Source: Piezodorus guildinii (Eukaryota > Arthropoda > Insecta > Hemiptera > Pentatomidae). Taken from it: a DNA stretch of 64,000 nt. How positions within the stretch are numbered: position 1 is the first letter of the stretch; each line of letters begins with the position of its first letter. The DNA is taken from NCBI GenBank assembly GCA_023052935.1, contig CM041294.1:9906414-9970413 (forward strand), given 5' to 3'. Shown here piece by piece: positions 21,401 through 32,803 of the stretch. Under the pieces are notes generated by a model. That model ran no database searches. It was not told where the DNA came from and saw only the letters and a program-made list of their open reading frames with translations. The position numbers and the translations under genes are program-made.

Positions 21401-23320
21401 TACTAAACAAAGAAAAAAAAAACATTAATTAATATTAATGGACAAAGGCCTAGTAAATATTAATACGGACATCACATATAATAAGAAAACTTAAATTATT
21501 TTTTAAAATTAATAAATTCAAGTTTTGCAGATGGAATAGTTTTTTCATCAGTGCACCTTATCAAGGTATAGCAGTTAAAATAATACAGTCCTTTCCAAAA
21601 CTGCTATACCTTGAAGTACCCTGATGAAGACCTACAATGTTAGTAGAAATGTTGGCAAAGCAAAAAACAATTAAGACTATTTCACTATTTGTTTCTTGGC
21701 CTCCAACCAGTCCATCTTACCTCTGAATTACACAAAGGTCAACTATTGATATTCATTGTTTCTAGTTTTATATTATTTCCAGAAGTTTCATTGGAAACAA
21801 AATAAAATTTATATGAAAACTTCAATTAATAAATATGTTTTTTTTTGTTTGTTTTTTAAATAGATTTATTGCTATTTACAACTGTATAATGATATACATC
21901 TAGTAAATGAGATACAAATGTCATGGATTCACATGTGGGGAAACTTCCTCAATTAATAAATGTAAACTTGTAAAATTACTTTCAAGAAGGAAAGTAAGAG
22001 AAAGTTGCGTGTTGCATACACTAAACTTTAAGTTTACTATTAATGAGTATAATAAGAACAGAGATTTAAAAAAAAAATTCAGTCATATCAAAATGTTGAA
22101 ATGATTATATTTATGTTCCAAATGTAATAATAAACTCTTAAATTCCATTGTAAATAATGATTTTTTTTTATATAACAATGATGTTAGGGTGGGGTATTCT
22201 GAATATAAATATTTTATCTTAAAACAAAACTTATAAAACAATTATTAACTATATTTCATTTGGTTGGAGAAGTTAGTTGAGGGTGCAGTCAAATAAACAC
22301 ACAATTAAGTAATAAACTTAATTTAATGGTGCCACATTTCGGCCTAAATTCTTCGCCTTCTTCAGGGCGATGGAAGGAGTGAGAGTACAAAAAAAAAGAG
22401 TGGTGGAGTGAGAGTCAAACAATATTATATTACAATGATATTTAAATAATAATTAAAACATCTAGGATAAGATTATATTAGGATGACCTTTAATTAATAC
22501 TCAAAAACAATTTCCATTACGAGTCATAATTTAACATTATCATCAAAATTAGAATTTAATATTCATCTTAATTAATTCTTAATTCCTTTTTATGATATTT
22601 ATTAAAACATCCAATGGTGCCTGAGAGGCCAACTTGACCTCAAAGAGTTAATATGCAAGAACTAAGAAACCAGTATGGGAGAAGGACATCTCTTAAAAAA
22701 TATGATTATGATAATACATATTTACCATCAGGCTTGGACAATTCGACTTCATCAAGTGATTCATTCAGATCATTTTTGCAATCAGTACTGTTGCCATTGT
22801 CATCATTCAATGATAGTTGACGAAATCTACTGGTGATCTTACGACCAGATCTAGTAAATTTGACATTTGATGGTGAACTGATTGCACTGTCTTTCTCAAC
22901 TAGTTCCATTTATCCTCCTACTTCTTCTTCCTCGAACTAATAATAAAAAAAGATAAATTGAATGCACATTTTATATAGAAAAAACAAAGATTTTGGAAGG
23001 TCATAAATAAAAGTTATCTAGTGAGGTCAGTTATCAATTATTTTATGACATTTATGGAATTACAAAAAGACTACATTCTAACTAATTGTCAGAATTAAAC
23101 ATTTAATAATTATTAAAAAAAATAATAAGTTTTAAGAACTTTACTTTGAACTATAACTATCAATGGACATAATAATTGTTAGTCTTGAGTTAATCCACTT
23201 ACGAATTCCATCTGCTTTATCTCCAACATTACTAATTATATTGTCAATCAAAGTATCAGGTATATAAAACACTTCCACATTTTTTCTTTCATGAATAACA
23301 TTTTCGGGGATATCATCCAT
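10395..23320 (-). CDS. ORC2: Origin recognition complex subunit 2, nine exons
   Basis: Subunit of the six-protein nuclear complex that marks replication origins. Exons, high to low: 23320-23203, 22899-22726, 20220-19990, 18807-18614, 16724-16519, 12624-12492, 12411-12168, 11012-10782, 10582-10395. All phases agree and sum to 1719 bases (572 residues plus stop; human ORC2 has 577). Visible family blocks are TPYSLRNQLRK and an acidic Ser-rich linker, then TSEDYFD and LKQLKTPRLA. The degenerate P-loop region follows (EGYNVLLYGLGSKRK, about 309-323), then LISNLDG (about 393-399) and ATIDHIN. Next come NFIWEDCTNYGPYLEETSYE and the C-terminal winged helix (FSELYRQCREGFIVSSDLAL, about 514 on). The exon 2 acceptor (aactag, 22901-22900) has no good pyrimidine tract, but it is the only one that fits the phase and avoids an upstream in-frame TAA. 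Introns hold LINE, SINE and MITE copies. Confidence 0.93.
11280..11690 (+). mobile_element. Degenerate LINE reverse-transcriptase 3' fragment
   Basis: The plus strand can be read as YKILVHPVLMYGLETW, then LLVFERKILK and a stop. This is the thumb-region block (ykt.i.pv..YG.E.W....e...l...Erk.Lr) common near the C terminus of non-LTR retrotransposon polymerases. Further on, the GRP.vRWaD-like segment around 11565-11600 is frameshifted. It lies in intron 7 of ORC2 and has no coding value. Confidence 0.65.
13118..13410. mobile_element. Foldback MITE FB-1, near-perfect palindrome
   Basis: Arms 13143-13275 and 13276-13408 are almost perfect inverted copies, from 'ggaaggaattagtccgggtg' at the left to its complement at the right. 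Each arm carries CTGATGATGACCC...GGGGTCGAAACG, on the minus strand at 13252-13221 and on the plus strand at 13306-13335. The left flank from 13118 (ttgtggatgtaattag) is shared with the copy at 24836, so the element may extend left. It lies in intron 5 of ORC2. Confidence 0.8.
13306..13340 (+). repeat. Hammerhead-like core in FB-1
   Basis: CTGATGA is followed by T, GACCC, a short loop, GGGTC and GAAAC. This gives the CUGANGA and GAAA boxes flanking a perfect 5-bp stem II of a hammerhead ribozyme. Helix III would be very short (ACGUU palindrome) and no convincing helix I with a UH cleavage site was found by eye. Confidence 0.45.
13731..13768. repeat. (TA)n microsatellite
   Basis: About 38 bases of nearly pure TA with one central AT/TA phase break, in intron 5 of ORC2. 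Confidence 0.9.
14337..14625 (+). mobile_element. tRNA-derived SINE, family S1
   Basis: The head looks like tRNA: box A 'tagctgagtggctagc', then a box B-like 'gagttcgaatccc'. A body follows with 'ggggattcactcaca', 'gggtatgtgagac', 'ggccactcacaaaattagtc' and 'ggcctgtcgcgcca'. A second copy with the same order of blocks is at 54236-54525. These boxes would serve as an internal RNA polymerase III promoter. It is not a tRNA gene because the arms do not pair and the body continues. Confidence 0.8.
15035..16420. repeat. Interspersed repeat R3 with long A tracts
   Basis: Shares ordered blocks with 27755-28745: 'tttggtttattatt', 'aatcaacc' plus an A run, 'aaaatttgagagct', 'gatatcagctggttagtttt', 'ggcggccgattaaaaggatt', 'cggttattattgaagata', 'ttatttggaaataataaacc'. 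Part of the family is also at 60890-61345, inverted, where a LINE coding fragment sits between two of the blocks. The unit seems to be repeated within itself (the aatcaacc, A-run and ttgagagct blocks at 15050-15140 and again at 16020-16110). It lies in intron 5 of ORC2. Confidence 0.65.
15374..15460 (+). repeat. Very long poly(A) tract
   Basis: About 87 bases that are almost all A, with a single T near 15390. A second, shorter run (about 42 A) is at 15076-15117. Both lie inside repeat R3. Their true lengths may differ from the assembly. Confidence 0.8.
17835..18345 (+). mobile_element. LINE 3' fragment (same family as 36463-37002), broken
   Basis: The plus strand reads VRIYKTISLPTILY.CETWPLT, KDEQRLKVFEKKVLRKIF and HNAELRSLNPVNIIELI, then GRLKWA and EPTGRRPKGRLKRRWEDCIK. 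These are the C-terminal region of a non-LTR reverse transcriptase. In-frame stops follow RIPRK and GDH, so it is dead. It ends in 'taagcctattattatta', the TTA-rich tail also seen at 36985. It lies in intron 4 of ORC2. Confidence 0.85.
18970..19405 (+). mobile_element. L2/CR1-like LINE remnant with a hammerhead-like insert
   Basis: 18973-19125 translates as SWKNHVTEISR and then TLKLLNHLCPLLPIETHKLLV. This aligns with WKPHIAQISR...LLPRSTPKLLVSSLIF of the LINE at 57405-58365. The end (19300-19405: tactccaagactc, cttaagggacttgtcccaga, ATT repeats) matches the 3' end of that LINE (ttcttaagagaccctgtccc near 58307). Between the two parts, from about 19190 to 19260, sits a CTGATGA-stem-GAAACG motif. 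The rest of the LINE is missing. It lies in intron 3 of ORC2. Confidence 0.65.
19203..19243 (+). repeat. Hammerhead-like core with perfect stem II
   Basis: CTGATGA, then T, GGCTC, a loop of eight bases, GAGCC and GAAACGTTGGC. The perfect GGCTC/GAGCC stem replaces the GACCC/GGGTC stem of FB-1 copies, so stem bases changed in pairs while the boxes were kept. That pattern is expected if the fold matters. Confidence 0.5.
21545..21665. repeat. Small foldback remnant with hammerhead-like motif
   Basis: 'cttatcaaggtatagcagtt' (about 21559) is the complement of 'aactgctataccttga' (about 21600). CTGATGAAGACC...GTAGAAATG and 'ttggcaaagcaaaa' follow. The GAAAC box is altered to GAAAT. It lies in intron 2 of ORC2. 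Confidence 0.5.
22262..22390 (-). mobile_element. Foldback FB-2 arm
   Basis: Blocks 'ggagaagttagttgagggtg', 'aaacacacaattaagt', 'atttaatggtgcca' and 'catttcggcc...ggccttcttcagggc' (approximate) are the left arm of FB-2, as at 54042-54150. No opposite arm was found nearby, so this is a half copy. Confidence 0.6.
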
Positions 23321-23855
23321 CTTTGTTGCACCTATTCATTAAAAACAATAATACAAACCAAAAATTGTATTGTTAAAGCGACGACAGATTAAACACCTAA
23401 AATCACCCGAGATGTCAAAAACATAAACTTATCTCTTTAAACCTTCCGACGCGGGAAAATTAACCCAATGGCCGATAAGCCAATGCTGACCTAATCACTA
23501 GCTAGCAATTATCAATTATCACTGTTCGTTTGATTATCGGAAATGGAACATGTTATGCTTTATTTTAAGGAAAAATATTGGCTGGCAGTTTCTCATCGTT
23601 GTTTCAGTCCTGTAAATAAAAAAAAACTTAATCCATTGCTATAGAGTTTTTAGAAATAGCTGATAAAGAGCCCATATTGCAGTTTGAGACATCTCAAATA
23701 ATTTAGTTTAAAAGCTAAAATCTTTTGGTTCCTCGTCTAATTTAATTTTGAAAAAAAAAAACCTCATAAGAAACACAAAGAAAATTTTTAAGAACATTTG
23801 TAAGGATAAATAGTATATAAAAGTAGTATATAAGGCCATTAGGATTCAGTAAATA

Positions 23856-24729
23856 TTGGGTTGTTTCATATGAAATATCCGTTTTTATAGTTTCTGAAAT
23901 AATATAGGATTTTGCAGGTCTCTGTTGTTTTCTTCCAAATGTTTTTACATATTTAAAGAAAACAGTTACTAATTATCTACATTTGTATTATAAACATTAG
24001 CTTCCCGATCAATTACCCACTTTTAGTATACCTCCAAATATGAACATGGAAACCGCGATTTTCGAGTAATATTTTTGTACGAGTTTAAACTCGGCCATTC
24101 AGCAGCTGAGGCCGCTAGAAACATTTGCAAAGCGTTTGGGGAAGGGAGTGTTAATGAACGGACCAATTCGTCGTTGGTTTTTTAAGTTTTCGGCTGGGGA
24201 TACCGACTTGAAAAACTTGCCTCGAGGAAGACCTCCGTCCGTAATAGACAATGATGTCCTAAAACATACAGTAGAAGGAAACCCTTACCAAACAGTTAAA
24301 GGACTCTCAGCACAACTAAGTGCAAGTACATCTACCGTTTCCAAACATTGAAAGTGTATTGGGAAAGTAAAAAAGCTCGATACATGGGTACCTCATGATC
24401 TCACTGAGCGGCAGCAAGACCCTATGTTTCAAAACATATCGTGCAAAAATTGAAAGAACTGGGCTACGAAGTTCTTTGGCACCCACCATATTCTCCCGAC
24501 TTGTCTCCAACAGATTACCAACTGTTCAGGAATTTAAACAACTTCGTCAAAGGAAAGCTTTTTGAAAATGATGATGAAGTGAAAAGTGCGTATTCAGATT
24601 TTGTTTCACTTCAAAGCTCAGAGTTTTTCAGTTCGGAGATAAAAAAGTTGGTGTCACCTTGGGACAAATGTGTAGAAAAAGAAGATAAATACTTCGAATA
24701 AAATTATCTTGTTTTCATATCGTATTTTC
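23856..24729 (+). mobile_element. mariner copy A, internally deleted, right end lost
   Basis: Flanked on the left by TA, then the inverted repeat TTGGGTTGTTTCATATGAAA. The reading after 24040 gives the N-terminal helix-turn-helix part of a mariner transposase (RDFRVIFLYEFKL, HSAAEAARNICKAFGEGSVN, RRGRPPSV-type hinge). At DLTERQQDPMF it jumps to the C-terminal part (VQKLKELGYEV, PPYSPDLSPTDYQLFRNL, to EKEDKYFE). The middle, with the first two catalytic aspartates of the DD34D triad, is absent. Only the third (in YSPDLSP) remains. A TGA at 24349 also breaks the frame. The right inverted repeat is missing. Confidence 0.88.
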
Positions 24730-24835
24730 CCAAGTAAATACATCAATATTTGTCTGGTCACTCGATTTTGACTCAATTTTATTATAGTTTTAGAATGTTA
24801 GTTTTCATCTGTTTGTGGGTAAATTACTTTTCATT

Positions 24836-25155
24836 GTGGATATAATTAGTAGACCATTGAGAAATTATTGTATAGGAATAAGTCCGGGTGGTGCTCAGTG
24901 AATATAAAAATTATCTAGTTTCAACTATATATTTTCTGCCATTTCGACCCCAATTGTGGGTCATCATCAGGGTATTGTAGGCAAATGAAAAATAGCTATT
25001 TTTTATTTTAAAGGACAATATTTTTTATTGTCCTAGTTTCCATTCTCCTAGATGATGACCCAAAATGGTGGTCGAAATGTTGGCAGAAAATAAATAGTTG
25101 AAACGACTTAATTGTTTCATTCACTGTCCACCACCAGACTAATTCCTTCCAGTAA
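24836..25155. mobile_element. Foldback MITE FB-1, diverged copy
   Basis: Left arm: 'ttgtggatataattagtaga', 'agtccgggtggtgctcagtg', 'tttcaactat', 'ttctgccatttcgacccc', 'gtgggtcatcatcaggg'. The right arm (25040-25150) is its inverted counterpart, ending 'agactaattccttccag'. Arms are clearly more diverged from each other than in the 13143 copy. Confidence 0.7.
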
Positions 25156-27470
25156 ATTATTTTTGTCTAGTTTTCAAAATGGATTCAAAAAGGAATGACT
25201 TTTTTTTAAAGTTTTTATTTTACATCAGTCTTTACTAAGCTAGAGTCGATGGCTCCAGGATGATTCCTTCAGATATGATCGTTCTAAAAAAATTTCTGTG
25301 CCATCAATATCTATATTTTTATTGTTTGGATTCTTATTCTAAGGAGCATGGAAACAAATTTATTTATTTGTCAATGAGATGAAACTGCTTTTTAAATGAA
25401 ATACCTAGTAGCTCATAAAGGTTGAGATGAGACTGGTGAAGGCTTTTACCACAATACTCAAGCCGGACTTGGACCTTTTACACTGACCCCTCAGGACTTG
25501 GAGTCCCAATGGAATCGTGGAAGCTTGAGTCTTATAGCTCAGGTCTTTAATAACACAAATGAGAGGGTCCTTTGTTTTTTTGGAAATAGGGGATGGACTT
25601 TAACTTTGTATGACAGCCTTAGCAAACTCCAAGATAAAACTGTAGGTAACAATGAATATCTGTACATGCCAGTTTGAATTTGACCTCTATAGTGTTTTTC
25701 CAAGAGGAAATTTCCATTATTGAAATAATGTCACACATTTATCTTCTTGGGTAATCATTATGTAAAATTAACATCCTAAAAAGTTTACTAAAAGGTAAAA
25801 ACAAAGAAAAATAAATATATAAGTAAAAATAATACTTATTTAATTTTTAAATATTACATTTACAATATAAATATGATGCTTTATGATAAATATTTCCATA
25901 TAAACTATGTTCTATAATTATATGATGTGGTATTACGAAGTAGTATTATGACCAAAGGAGAAGATTTGCCCTACTTTTATTTTCTCAATCTTATAAAAAA
26001 TATTGTCAAAAAAGAATATTTAAAACAGGTAAGCATTTTTATTTACAATATATATTTACCCTAAGTAAAAATCTTCTATAAGTTATTTGGCCAAACACTG
26101 ATAAGATCTGTTCAATCTTCCTTAACTCTACTAGAAATGCAAAATCATTTAAGATTAATACACAAAAAAAGAAGCAGCCAAAAGAAAACATTTCATGTTA
26201 GGAATGTATAATAAATGTAACTTCAAAGAATAAATTCCATGTAGCCTTTTAAGAATTGCTTGTTTTGTAAGGCTTCATGGATATAGAGTAAAATCCAATT
26301 TCATAAAACCAATAACATAATTAACTATTATAATTTAGTTTATAAAAAAAAGTAACATGGATATCAAATTACAAAATAAGTTATAATGATCAATTATTCA
26401 TCACAAGTTTGCATACACAATTATAGTACCTTTAGCAATTATTATGCTAAAATGAAGAGAAAGCTGAATCTTTGTAACAATTAATGCAATTATCAACTAT
26501 GAATAATTAAATAATCAAAATCATTTCAAAAATAATTTTAGTTTTATTACAAATTTACTACTTTCCATCGTTCCTTAGAACTTTTCACAATACAATTATT
26601 TGGCAGACTTTCTCAACTTACTGCATTATTATGTAATAATGCCCACTGAAATGAATTAATTTTTATTTAAACTTTTTGTTTTGTTTTTTTGTTTAATCAG
26701 TAAAGAGTTTAAAAAATATAATACTGACTAAGAATCTTTCCATCTTCAGAAATTTTTGTATTTTTTTTAAACAGCAATATTTCTATTTTCTAAAACACAT
26801 CTATTTAATATCCAAGCATGAGCAATTTTTAATTTCTATTACTTGGGAATTAATGTTTCATGAAGTAAAGAAAAACAATTATTCAAGTGAACTAAAGTAC
26901 AAGATCATTTTTTTTGTATTTATTATTTTTTTTTTAACGAGGTTTTAATGACTTATATAAAATAAATACTTATTTAGATATTAAAAAAATGAATATATCT
27001 AAAAACAATATCAGGTTTATAAGAAAAGCAAATTTAAATATAAATATGTAATCACATACGTTAAATCATTTAGATGGTACAATAACTGTATGAAAATAAG
27101 CATAATAATATACAAGATTCCCTAAAAAATATACAATCAATACAACCTTCATGATAATTCATAAAAAATTCCTACCACAATTTTATAAAGTAAAAAGTTT
27201 GATTTAGCAATATTGCTTAGCTCTATATAATTCTATAACTTAATTAGTTATATCTTTGGATTTTAAGCAAGATAAAAAAAGCTTATAAAAATAAAACACC
27301 ATCACTAAAGAATATATAAAAAAGAAGAGAAAATACATTAAGAAGGGAATATATTAAAAAAATAAAATTCAAATATCTCTCACATTATTAATAAACAAAT
27401 TATTTTTTTTTTTTAAATGTTACATTAAATAAATAATAAATAGATATTTAAAAACATAATCCAAGGAAAC
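25156..27470. other. Non-coding, strongly AT-rich; includes sequence downstream of the myotrophin gene
   Basis: 25200-25690 is less AT-rich and may be an old repeat that I cannot name. From 25700 to 27470 the sequence is extremely AT-rich with many stops on both strands. The part next to 27470 should include the 3' untranslated region of the minus-strand myotrophin-like gene. Confidence 0.4.
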
Positions 27471-30400
27471 CTATTGAAGAAGCTGTTTGATTTCAGCTTT
27501 GTCAGCACAGTCAAGGTAATTTGTTCCATCTGGGCTGAGCCGATCTTCTCTGCTCCCTAAAATTATAAAATAAGGTTAAATACCTTCAAAAAACAAAACA
27601 TTTTTATTTTATAGCTTGATCAACATCTATGAAAAGGAATTAAAATAAAAATATATATGAAATAAAATAAATCATGTTAATATCTAAACAGAATACTAGA
27701 GCTTTGTTAATGACTAGTTCTCTCTTACAATGATGTAACGCTCATAAAATACTTTTTATATTTTTGGTTTATTATTGAAAATAATCAACCAAAAAAAAAA
27801 AAAAAAAAAAATTACCCCTGCTTAAAATTTGACAGCTTACGATTCAAGATGTCTAGAATCCGAATAACGAATTTAAAATCTGTTTGTCCGTCGTATTTCT
27901 CAGAAACTACTAGACCAATTTTTTCAAAATTCGCCACAAAAATACCAGTCCATTCAATCAAGATCTTAACACCTAGACAATGATATCAGCTGGTTAGTTT
28001 TTAAGTGGCGGCCGATTAAAAGGATTTTATTCCATAACTCAGTTATTTTCGAAGATAGAGAAAAGTGTGTATAGCGTTTTAGAATAAGTAAAGCGTGATA
28101 AATTAAAAAAAAAAAAAATCATATGTATAATCAAGTAACATATTATAATAGATGTAATTACACCAAAAAATCGGTTATTATTGAAGATAGAGAAAAATCG
28201 AAAAGATTTTCGTGATCAAGACAACGCAACGAACAAAGTGAAAAAAAAAAATCATCATATATGGTCAAGCCACAACTTATTAGAAATGTGGTTCCCTGAT
28301 AACTCGATTATTATTCATGATAAAGATAAAATGTTGGGTTTTCTGGAATCAGGAAATTTCATTTGAATTATTTGAATGAAACTCGAAAGAAAATAAAACT
28401 AAATAGTAACGCAGTCCTGTATAAATGCTTTTGGTTTATTATTTTCAATAAAATACCTTTGTAATTAAAAAAAAAAAAAAATTACTCCTGCTCAAAATTT
28501 GAGAACTTACGTTTCTTTGAGAATTATATTTTGGACTAATTGAAAAAAAGAATCATTGAATTTGGTTAACAACTAGCGTAGTTATTGCGTTTTGATATCA
28601 GTGGTAGTTTTATGATATGATGCTTTGAATTAGTGCTTTTCATATTAATTAATTGCCTATCAACAGCCATATAAACAGTTATACTCTTATATTGTTATTT
28701 GGAAATAATAAACCATTGTGTAATAATTTGCAGCGTTTTTAATATGCTTTGAGACAAGAAATTCCAAACCTCAATTAGTAGTAAATTACTATTGAGGCTA
28801 GGTTTAGGTAATTAATGTGATTAATCGACAATAAAAGAAAAGTAAAAACATTTAAATAGAATCATGTATTTGATGTAATCACTTAAGGGTTCATAACCAT
28901 TTTAAATACTAATTCAACTTGTGAAAGTGCAATTAATGTTTAAATAGATAAGCTTATTGTTTATTTTTAGCCTTTTAGATGAAAAATAATTATTATTAGA
29001 TGATACAACCGTGTATCATTTTTCTCATACATATGAGTATATTTGGCTAACCTTCTTCTTCTTTATCTTCCTCTTCGAGCCATTATTGGCGTAGAGGGGC
29101 CTCGATCCAGCGCTGCCAGTTATCCCGGTTTCCGCTGAGTCGTTTCATTTCTACAAGGGTCTACCCTTGTTACTCCCAATCCTCTGGACCATATCCTGAT
29201 AGGAAATTCTAGGTCGGCCATGTGTCTTCTTCCTGTAGGTCTTGCTTCCAGTGTCCTTCTGGGTTCCCTTATTTCGTCTATGCGGCAGACATGACCAAAC
29301 CATTTTAATTGCCTGTTTTCCATTATCGTCTTCAATGGTGGTACCTCGAGTTGCTCTCTGATTCTATTGTTCCGGACACAATCTCGCCTTGTCTTTCTCG
29401 CTGCTCTACGTAAAAATTTCATTTCAGCAGCAGTGATTCGACTGATATGCTTGTCGAGCATCACCAACTCTCGCCTCCATATGTAAGGACCGGTAGGTAA
29501 ATGGCTTTATAGATGTGCATCTTAACATCTCGCCCTACTTCACGGTGTCCTATTATACTATTGTTGATCTGGTAGTACACCTGGTTCGCTTTATTGATCT
29601 TATTTCCTATCTCTTGGTCAATTCTGCCAGACCTGTCTATAATGGTTCCCAGGTAGTTGAATTCATTTACCACTTCTAGGGTCTTCCCCAATTGCATACC
29701 ATTTCAACATTTTCTTCTTCATTCCGTGAGAGAAACAGAATCTTACTTTTGGAGTTGTTGATGGACATTCCTTTACGCAATAGTTCTGCCTCCCATTCCA
29801 CTAGAGCTTGTTGCAGCTTTTCTTTTGTGTCCGCTAATAGAACAATGTCATCGGCATATAGGAGGCATTTCACCAGAACTGTCTGCATCTTCCATTTTCC
29901 TATTTCAGTCCATGCCGTTCTTCGCTTGCAGACTTTATGGATCTCGTCCATCAGAATCAAGAATAGGAGAGGGCTAAGACTGTCCCCCTGTTTGACTCCT
30001 CTATCAAGAGGGAATGATTTGGATTCTCTACCACTGATTCTGACGACTCCCTTTGCATTTCTGTATGTTGATTGGATTGTCTGCATCAAATCTGATGGTA
30101 CATTCTTTGCAGCAAGAGCATTCCATATTTCATATCTAGGCACAGAATCGAACGCAGCTTTGAGATCCAGGAAAGCCACATAGATACTTTTATTTCTGTC
30201 CCAAATCTTTTCAGAAATGCTTCTAAGCACAAAACTATGGTCCTGGGTCTGTCTTCCCGGGCAGAAGCTCGCCTGCTCCTCTTCGAGTTGATTTTCCACA
30301 ATACTTCTCAATCTTCTCTCAAGGATAGAGGTGTACATTTTATAGGCTACGGACAGCAAGCTAATTGGTCTATAATTCTCGCATACGGTTGAGGAGCCTT

Positions 30401-32803
30401 TCTTATGTATGGGGACTATAGCGCTATATTCCCAATCTATAGGGATTATCTTGTTATCCCATACAGTTTGGAATAGTCCTTGGAGTGCTTTTTTGAGCTC
30501 TTTACCACCAAATTTCAGGAATTCAGGTGAAATTCCATCTCTCCCCGCTGCTTTATTTATTTTTTTTGGCTAACCAAGTCTTCATAAAAAAAAATAAAGC
30601 AAAATAGGATAAAGCCTGATGTTACAATATGAGTACCTTCTTAACAAACATTATTTAATAAATGAAGAATTAACTTGAAAAAAAAAATAAAATAAAATAA
30701 TAATAGTGGATATCAATGCACAAATTAACCTTGGTGGATTATATTAATTTTGTTGAATGAAGTAAATAAGTAACTAATTAAAATGTACGAGTATGACTCT
30801 GAAATATAGTTTTTATTAAAATAGTAATTAGAGGAACGGCATGGTCCAGTGGATAGAGCGCAACTCTACTGTGCCATCCTGGTTGTGATGGAATATTATC
30901 TATTCTGTTATTTCAGCCGGGGGGCGATACTGAGTTATGGAGACCCTCCTGGGGCAGACCCAGTCTCTATAAAGTGGGTACCCAAAAATGGAGAAAAAAA
31001 CCTGGCAGCAGGGCGTGATCTCGTTCCAACGACCTCATTGCACAGCCGTTGGCCTTGAAACAGAACGAATCTCTATATGTACTGAGCCCAAGACTCTTCA
31101 TGGGTTGCAATGGTACAGGTATTTTTTTTTTAAATAATTATTATTATGCATATATTTTTGAAATTTAAATAAAATGAATATCAATTCAATAAATTATTCC
31201 TCAGAGTGTACACCTGATGATGGCTTAAAATACCTAAAAAATATAATTGAAAGTGCTTAATTGATGAAATATGTCTGGAAAAACTAATGAGATTTTTAGA
31301 TATCTTTGGGGAAATTAATGAAAAACAAAGATGATATGGCATGCAGCATACAGTATGAGAAAGCAGCCTACTTCATAAAAGATTAAAATTAATTGTACAG
31401 CAAAATCTATAGCAATCATATATATGCTAACTAAAATTTATAAACTTATTAAACTTGGCATCCCAAATTTTGATAACTCATCTCTAGATGAAGCAAAGCA
31501 CTTGACTACAAAAAAATTCATCTGTTATACAAAATATTTTTATCAACCAAACACGTTATTGAGGTTATCACATAAACATCAGAACTTCAACCAAAGCCAA
31601 AACTTATTGCTTTAATATTAATCCTCAATAACAATAAGCACGAAGTCAGAAATGTATGTTAGAAAATAAAATGGTATTTACTTATTAAAACTTAAATTTA
31701 AAAGAAGTAAACAATCAAATGCATCTTTTGCAAAATCAAAATTGTTTCATTTTGGTGACAATATTTTGACTAGATGGAAAAACAAATATTATGATTAAGT
31801 TAATTCATACATAAGATGTAAGCGAGCATCAAAAATAAATCATAAAATAAAAATGATCAACTGACAAACAAATAAAAAAATAGAAAGGAATATTGTCTAA
31901 ATTTGGATAACAGTGCCTAACATTGCATCACAAGTTAATATCTAAATATGGTTATTCTATGGCAAAGAAAATATTTAAGATAAAATAACATAAAAAATAT
32001 TATATACATTGTTGTCTATAACAAATTTATCATGGCCTTTTTACAGAAACAGCAATTTTATTCATTACTTAGTAATTTTATTAAGGATGAACCGAGGAAA
32101 TACCTTGTCCAAAAGAGTCCTCACACAACTAGTGTGTCCTTCCCAAATGGCAGCAAGAAGAGCAGAAATACCGTGTTTGTCTTTTGCCTTAAAAAACAAA
32201 ACAAAAAAATTATATGTCGGAAAAGTTAAATAATGGGTATTGTTTGATATAATTTGAAACATTAAACAATAAGTTTAACGCTGTTATTTTAGTTTCATTC
32301 TTCAGTCGAATGAGAGTTGGATAAGTACCTTAAGAAATACAAAATATGGCATATTTCATGATAATAATCAGTTTAAATTGCTTACATTTATGTCCGCTCC
32401 TTTAGATACTAAATATTCAATGACATGAGGTTGTCCGAAGTCAGCAGCATAGTGAAGGGGAGGCCTTCCATCAATTTCTTTGTTAATATCTATTTCCTAT
32501 AAGACAAATATATACGATCACAGGTAGACAAGTGATGATAAACAAAAACATATAGACTTATTGTAATTAACATTTATTTAATGCATTGCAACAACAATAG
32601 GAGAGAAATAGTGGCAGAAAAAAAATAATGTTGCGAATTGAAATAATAAGGCATAACAATTAAGGTTTTTAAAACTTTAATAATTCCAATGAACAGTAAA
32701 TTCATAACATTTATCGATAAGGAACGAAACTAACCTTACTCTCGACTAAATCTTTAACGATCTCCAAATCCCCATTTTTGATCCCCCACACTAGTTCACT
32801 CAT
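27471..32803 (-). CDS. Myotrophin-like ankyrin-repeat protein, four exons, with a frame conflict
   Basis: Myotrophin is a small ankyrin protein (118 residues in mammals) that binds CapZ and affects actin capping. Exons: 32803-32735 ([20 protein letters not shown]), 32496-32386 ([27 protein letters not shown]), 32187-32104 ([20 protein letters not shown]) and 27556-27471. Exons 1-3 are all phase 0 and match the family block by block. In exon 4 the family ending ([20 protein letters not shown] then TAG) is open, but two bases out of phase with exon 3. Only GAEK reads in phase 0. An extra GA in gcaGAgaagatc would explain it. This could be a real mutation, an assembly error or a missed micro-exon. 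Intron 3 (4.5 kb) holds repeat R3, a truncated LINE and a SINE; 31131-32000 shows nothing else. Confidence 0.8.
27755..28745. repeat. Interspersed repeat R3, second copy
   Basis: Same block order as 15035-16420, without the 87-base A tract. Shared blocks include 'gatatcagctggttagtttt', 'ggcggccgattaaaaggatt' and 'catatgtataatcaa'. The end 'ttatttggaaataataaacc' to 'aatttgcagcgtttttaat' is nearly identical in both. The short open frame at 28181-28366 falls inside and is not a gene. Confidence 0.65.
29053..30564 (-). mobile_element. 5'-truncated RTE-type LINE with target-site duplication
   Basis: Flanked by TTTGGCTAACC at 29042-29052 and again at 30565-30575, an 11-base duplication. The minus strand encodes the reverse transcriptase from about [16 protein letters not shown] through the fingers and palm. 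Visible blocks are [14 protein letters not shown], the first catalytic Asp in [26 protein letters not shown] and [10 protein letters not shown], then the C-terminal LKWFGHVCR block. The frame is broken at least twice (near 29680-29700 and 29460), so it is dead. It is the same family as the LINE at 38794-46705. The 3' end has a GAA-rich tail next to 29053. It lies in myotrophin intron 3. Confidence 0.9.
30832..31130 (+). mobile_element. tRNA-derived SINE, family S2
   Basis: The head 'ggcatggtccagtggataga' resembles a tRNA box A region. The body blocks 'ctggggcagacccagt', 'ctctatatgtactgagccca' and 'cttcatgggttg..atggtacagg' are repeated in the copy at 55493-55780. It ends in a T-rich tail. It is inserted in myotrophin intron 3. 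Confidence 0.75.
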
